Below are positions 59,201 through 64,000 of a stretch of DNA of 64,000 nt, piece by piece; positions within the stretch are counted from its first letter, which is position 1, and each line of letters starts with the position of its first letter. The stretch is from the NCBI GenBank assembly GCA_037043015.1, contig CM073323.1, forward strand, positions 7,688,001 through 7,752,000, given 5' to 3'. Below the pieces are notes generated by a model. The model had not been told where the DNA came from, did not search any database, and saw only the letters and a list, made by a program, of their open reading frames with translations. The stretch is from Bryum argenteum. Taxonomy: Eukaryota > Streptophyta > Bryopsida > Bryales > Bryaceae. The position numbers and the translations under genes were made by a program.

Positions 59201-62044
59201 GTCCAACTTTGTCACAAACTTATCTCTACGATTTCCATCGGTTTGTGTATAGAACGAAACCAACATCTGCCTCACCCATGTACTCCGAATTGGATACTTA
59301 GACCCCCATGCATTGTACCGCACGTCCAAGATATACCTTGCTGGAATATTTATTAAGCAGTTTCTCTTGCATCCACCTTTTGCTATTGCATCTTGCACGC
59401 TTACCAAATTTACCTTTGCTTGTGCACCATCACCTGGTCTTCTCTCCCTTGCGACTCGCCTCATCCTATTCTCCATAGAATACCGTCGGCGCGTTTGTCT
59501 TACAAATGCCAACCCATCAACATGTGGTAGATCTCGGATGTTGTTAGAAGGAGGTTGGGAAAATGGTGAATTTTCTTGTACAAGATTTGAAGCTTGACTA
59601 CTTCTTCGTGATGTCGCATTGGAGCCCGGTGTGTGAAACTCCTCATCGAAATCAAATATCGGAGTCATCATCGGTACATTTGGCGTTTGAGATCCCTCTT
59701 CACTTCGTGCGTTTAAAATATTGGAATCCATAGCCACTATACGTACTGCCAGGAGCGGTCCCAACGAATTGTCGCTCCCTAGACAATCCTAAACGTTCTC
59801 CAACTACATCTCCAAATCCAGTGTAGTTCGTCAACTACATGAGTGACACGTCTTTCGCAACCTCGGAGGGAAACGATCTCATTCCGTTCAATTCCATGCC
59901 ACTTTTGAATGCATTGTCCATAATCGCCATGCCTACCACCACTCCAGTATTAGAAAGCAATTCTACCCTACTATTTTGTTGAGATACACATATCTCAACT
60001 AATCCATCACGTAGTTGTCTCGCTCGTGCCGCCCGTAGTAAACGTGAACCTATTGAGCTATTGAACAAGATATTACCTCCTTGGATGTCTCCGATTACAA
60101 CATGATTTTCTATTGTATCGTTTTCCATCATAGTTTTATCGCTTGACTATGAACCCGATAATCAAAAAATAATAATAAAAGGGTAAGAATTGGCTAACGT
60201 GGTGGTATATAAAATATGTAACAAGCTAGATTTTGGACCGACTACCATGTGTTCAAACTCTACTACAATCCTAGTTATATTTTACATAGATTAAATTTAT
60301 GTCAAAATTCCATCGTTTGCCATCAATGGGTCACGTGTAATCCTAGTGATTTTAATTTTTTTTAATTGAACTTCTAAGATAGAAAATTTGGTAGATCCGT
60401 TAAATTTATATAATTGTCACAATGTATAAACATATAAACATAAACATATAAAAGTACTCATTCCTACGTACTATTAGGGTATAATCAAATCATGTCTATT
60501 CCAGTACCGACAAATGAATTTTGTCCAACAGTCTTATGAAATAAGCCTTCATTTTGTTATCTTGTCCGACAATGTGTAAAAATGGTGTTCGATATTGAAG
60601 ACAATAAATTATTTTTGGACAATTACAAATTAGGTAATATTTTCTATATGATGTTGTATGAAAAAACTAAATGTCAACACGCATCCCTATCAAAACTTGC
60701 ATACATGCCGAATTGCATGTTACTCTTGACATTCTTCACTTCTTTTCAATTTAGAAAAAAATTATATTAGTTTTATGTTTTTCTGTAGCATCTTGAATTT
60801 TTTTTAAGAATTGGAGGTTTAAACATTGTGAAATTCTGTTATTTTTTTAGTGGATTGAATATGATATACAAAAAAAATTCACACGGAATATAAAGAGGTT
60901 TGCATCACATTTTGTACTAGAAAAACCAAAACCAAAAAACATTAAGATCTCTATGTTTCATTTGGAAGACAAGAAGTCTTTGTTCTAGCCTATCCAAAAA
61001 TACGCCTTTTTAAATTGAAAAAATCTATGTGACAAAGAGTTTCATAGCAAAAGCGTTTGAAATTGCACGCACTCCAAAAACCTGCGCGCACACTCCATTT
61101 CCTATTTTAACCACTAACGACCATGGTGTTTTGAGAGCTCCAAACTCCAAAACTGCTATTTCAACACCACCATGTAAACTTTGGAGCATGAGAATTTTTT
61201 TTACAATTCTTTCAAATTCTTCAACGGTAGGATCTTGAAGATAACTACTATTGGAGGTAGTGTTTAGAATTTCAACCGTTGGATCTTTGCCATTTGTAAA
61301 ATCATAGCATTCAAAATTGATGCTAACATTTTTTCACCAGACATAATCTACTTTGTGCAAAGGATTACATGATGCTTAATACCTCAAACATCTTGATCAT
61401 ATTTTTTTCTATGTAGATAACTAAGTTGAGCATTACCATGCAAAATTTTGGACACTAATTTGGCTTCTTGAACCTTCATGCAATTTATTTACTAGAGGAA
61501 GGTCGAAATCAAGGATTTCATAAAACATGCACCACATTTATTGTATTTGGTTTAGGGAAAAAATGAATGGTGAGTAGGTGCCTTTATGATTTTGTGAATT
61601 TTGAGAAAAAAGAAAATCAAGGAATTCCTAAATCTCAAATTTAAGCAAATTTTGAAAGAAATAATTGTAATATTACATAAAAACTTTGGATCTAGTTCTT
61701 GTAATTTTTTGAAGGGTGCCCTTGTAGAATTGGTAAAAGTTTTGACTTGAGTCACTTGGAAAACTAAGTATGAAATGAGTCAAAAAAAGATTGTTTTTTA
61801 CAAAACTCAAAAAAAGTTAAAAATAAAAAGTTTTTTCTGCCCGCCCAAAAGCCGAAAACGAAAATTTGAGTTTGAAAACTCCAAAAGTGGAGTTTGACTT
61901 TGCAATTTTTACCACATACACCTTGTAGTATAGGGAACATCCAATAAAAATCTTAAGCAAAAATATTGATTCTAACTCCTTCATGTACGCTGCCCGAAAA
62001 TAGCAAAACAGCCAAATCGGAGGCCTTGGTCGTTTAGGAGTTAA
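56276..62044. mobile_element. Putative 5.8-kb DNA transposon with TTAA-YCCTAA ends
   Basis: Left end TTAACCCCTAAGAGCC (56276), right end TTTAGGAGTTAA (62044; reverse complement TTAACTCCTAA). The termini match each other over 11 bases with one mismatch, and match the ends of the small TTAA elements at 4438, 32703 and 46303. The interval contains one long decayed transposase-like gene on the minus strand and AT-rich non-coding DNA on both sides. The match is short, so the boundaries are a hypothesis. Confidence 0.4.
56924..60131 (-). pseudogene. Decayed HTHED-motif transposase-like gene (DUF7869-like)
   Basis: Minus-strand open pieces run in order through several frames. First come an N-terminal segment (59835-60131) and a 348-residue piece (58718-59764) with RRYSMENRMRRVARERRPGD, CKRNCLINIPARYIL and LDGKEVCNACYAVAVGYSQRR. 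Then follow RFSKCYLCWEYK, YMCIIVDGMD, ENKNIYMFAMCATLVGLGFF, EVELSFLIV-HHTHEDIDQRFS and DWKKFVTPHLL...PHHMRFYSS. The last is a BAH-like GQFVALSVVRE...WRLKIKVCWYCP region near 57250-57400. The HTHEDIDQ-FS block with upstream KC--C and DGMD is typical of a widespread, poorly studied plant/algal/animal family thought to be transposase-derived. One-base frame changes without splice sites (at about five places) indicate a dead copy. Confidence 0.65.
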
Positions 62045-62309
62045 TAGAGTTATAAAATTAAATTAAAAAACAATGTTTACTTTAATTGTAGTTATTTATT
62101 AATCTATATGGTCGAAGATGATAAATTTGTGATCACTCCATCTTAATAAATTAGTATAAAAGAAGATTGTTTGCTTACATTTCCATATACTATTTTTTCT
62201 TAAATAAATGAGCTAGTTCAAAACCTAATTAGTCTATTTTGTTCATGCTTGAAGAGGTGAGCATCATGACAATTTTTATTACAAACCCTAGATTTTAAAG
62301 AATGCGAGA
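62045..62309. other. Intergenic, nothing supported
   Basis: AT-rich, no clear feature. Confidence 0.5.
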
Positions 62310-62400
62310 GGTCTTAGGCCTAAGACCCTATAGTAGTGATTATTTTGTGATTTCAAATCTAGGCTTTCTACAAAAGGTGAGGGTTCTTAGGTCTAAGACC
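62310..62400. repeat. Tandem pair built on an 18-bp palindrome
   Basis: GGTCTTAGGCCTAAGACC at 62310-62327 is a perfect palindrome followed by CTATAGTAGTGATTA. About 75 bp on, GGTTCTTAGGTCTAAGACC (62382-62400) is followed by CCAGGCTAGTGATTA, an imperfect copy. Confidence 0.9.
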
Positions 62401-62424
62401 CCAGGCTAGTGATTACCTTGTGCA

Positions 62425-62535
62425 CTTAGTCTTCGACTTCTAGTACGAGTTGACTTCTATTGCGAGTCGACTTGACTTTTATTGCGAGTCGACTTCACTT
62501 CTACTACAAGTAAACTTGACGTCTAGTGCGAGTTG
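62425..62535. repeat. Short imperfect tandem repeats (ACTTCTATTGCGAGTCG type)
   Basis: The motif CTTCTATTGCGAGTCGACTT recurs with variants (TAGTACGAGTTG, TTATTGCGAGTCG, TACTACAAGTAA, TAGTGCGAGTTG) five times in about 110 bp. Confidence 0.75.
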
Positions 62536-63054
62536 CCTTGGCCATAAAAGGCAGCAGAGATATATACGTTTCTGCTCCTGCGCATGCTTCTCGTTCTAGC
62601 ACTCCTGCGCCTTGCAACGCGTCGAACGAGTCGAAGCTCAAGAGCTTCTTTCTGCATTCTCCAACCCTTCTCCTTCCGGTTTCGCGTTCACGAGCTTCTT
62701 CCTTGGAGAGCGTTCTTTTGCAGCTTTGGTAAGAATAAAGGAGGACTGACAAGTTTAGGGTTGTCAAATCTCTGTGCCTCTACGCCTGTGTGTGGGAGTC
62801 TGCGTCTGCCGTGTGATGCGCCTATGCCGATGCAGGTTAATGCGCCTGTCGTGCGTTTGTCTGTGTTGTGTGCGTCGGTGCGTGCATCCTTCTCTATGCT
62901 CTGGAAGTCAAGGGGTCCCTGTGCGCATGTCGTGCGGCGTTGGTGCGGCAGTTCCGCTTGGGGATGAAGGGAGGGTCCCTGTTGCACTAGCTTGCTTTGG
63001 GAGGGCGCAGTTCTGCTTGGTGGGAGGGTGAAGGGAGGGTTGTTGTTGCGTCAG

Positions 63055-63180
63055 TCTGTGGGGGGGCACTTCTGGTGGGGGGGCCTACTTGAGGGGGGCT
63101 TGCTTGGGGGGGCCTATTTGGGGGCTTGCTTGGGGGCCTGCTTGGGGGTGGCTACTTGGAGGGCTGCAGGGCGAGTTCTA
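63055..63180 (+). repeat. G-run array, quadruplex-prone
   Basis: More than eight runs of four to seven G occur within about 110 bp, separated by CTTGCTT, CCTACTT and similar. Open frames across it are low-complexity and not taken as genes. Confidence 0.85.
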
Positions 63181-63235
63181 TTTAGGGAGAGGCACTTCTA
63201 CGAGGGCACTTCTACTTGTGGGGAGGTCACTGCCA

Positions 63236-63585
63236 CGTGGCCCAGCTTTGTGCGTGGGGTGGTGTTGTGCTCAATCTGAGGTCTGAGGCCTCAGACCCCT
63301 TCCTAAGCCTGAGCCTGTTCCGTTCAAAAATCTAATGTGCACATTTTGAGCATAATCACCAAGATTTGAAGCATGTTTTGAACTTTTGCACTTTTAAGTC
63401 ATTCAACTACTAAATACACTATTTTCTTCACTACGCGTTTGATTGATACCGCTTAGTCATCCACGTGATATTTTCTTGTACGCTAGTCGATTGCAACGTG
63501 GCCGAGTTACTCATGCCGTAGGGTGGTGTTGTGCGTGAGTCCGAGGTCCGAGGCCTCGGACCCCATCCCAAGCCTCGAGCGACCA
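63236..63585. repeat. Direct repeat pair of about 80 bp, each holding an 18-bp palindrome
   Basis: 63236-63315 and 63496-63583 share ACGTGGCC, GGGTGGTGTTGTGC, then a palindrome (GGTCTGAGGCCTCAGACC at 63280, GGTCCGAGGCCTCGGACC at 63545), then CCC-TCC-AAGCCT-GAGC. Confidence 0.85.
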
Positions 63586-63610
63586 CCACCATGAAAACGC
63601 AAATGAGTAC

Positions 63611-63828
63611 ATTAAATAGGTAGATTGGTGTTAGATACACTAATTTATATAAACATGTTATATGTTTTTACTGTTGGTCAATATTTTTACCCTCTACATC
63701 CGTCAAGATGTGGATCCTTCTAGAGTATTGGAGTCAATACTTTTGATAATTTTTACTAGAAGTAAGAACTTATAGCATTTTCAAATCTTATAAAAATTTA
63801 ACACTAATCTACCTATTTAATCTACCTA
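63611..63828. repeat. Inverted repeat, arms about 25 bp
   Basis: TTAAATAGGTAGATTGGTGT (63611 onward) pairs with ACACTAATCTACCTATTTAA (63799-63818) with one mismatch, followed by a second ATCTACCTATT. The loop of about 165 bp is AT-rich. Confidence 0.75.
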
Positions 63829-64000
63829 TTCATTGTAGTGAATGACGTGTTTGAACATGTGTAAGTTCTGAAATTACAGAACGAGCTCGGAATCAAAGCC
63901 TTCACCATGAGCATTTTACGTAGTCAGAGTAAATTGCATGTGTCTTGTCTTGGAGGAATCAATGTGTGCAATATTGTTAACTCCTCTTACTACATGAGAA

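Noticed and set aside
62584-63279. Several overlapping open frames of 85-127 residues
   Set aside because: Low-complexity GC-rich and G-run DNA keeps several frames open at once; no consistent protein.

Overview
This window looks like nuclear DNA of a seedless land plant, most likely a lycophyte such as Selaginella (inference). The gene set is plant-like: VIPP1 with a transit peptide, a peroxisomal adenine nucleotide carrier, VIP3/SKI8, a plant-type gulonolactone oxidase and a GT61 glycosyltransferase. An alpha-tubulin N-acetyltransferase is also present; it goes with cilia, so a lineage with swimming sperm is expected. Most introns are short (about 50 to 330 bp), and AT-rich, transposon-littered DNA separates the genes.

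Layout. 1-6071: a broken Ty1/copia element on the minus strand that runs off the left edge, with a 2-kb CACTA element in its leader. The CACTA element itself carries a SINE-like insert, a fold-back MITE and a TTAA-flanked element. 9524-11341: alpha-tubulin acetyltransferase, followed by three near-identical 209-bp repeats. 13192-16435: a divergent pair, RPA3 (partial model) and VIPP1. 16830-18211: a serpin with Arg at P1. 21028-22495: a decayed Tc1/mariner element. 23086-23775: a small mitochondrial-type membrane protein. 27165-29751: a repeat-rich, tail-anchored protein ending in PPPT, a candidate KASH protein of the nuclear envelope. 30743-32122: a GT61 glycosyltransferase with a decayed duplicate fragment beside it. 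33995-35978: SKI8/VIP3. 36876-39228: the peroxisomal carrier. 41234-43876: gulonolactone oxidase. 44 to 56 kb is repeat-dominated, with several MITEs, a long-TIR element containing a Tourist-like insertion, and two paralogous 68-70-residue single-span membrane proteins at 50986 and 54774. 56276-62044 is probably one 5.8-kb DNA transposon carrying a decayed HTHED-motif transposase-like gene. The last 2 kb hold G-rich repeats and a set of 18-bp palindromes whose arm differences are compensatory.

The host genes are mostly unrelated housekeeping loci and do not form a pathway. The items I think least described are the PPPT tail-anchored repeat protein, the small membrane-protein pair, the TTAA-CCCCTAA transposon family and the covarying palindromes. 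Gene models were made by hand from splice signals and reading phase; every multi-exon model listed as complete closes in frame.
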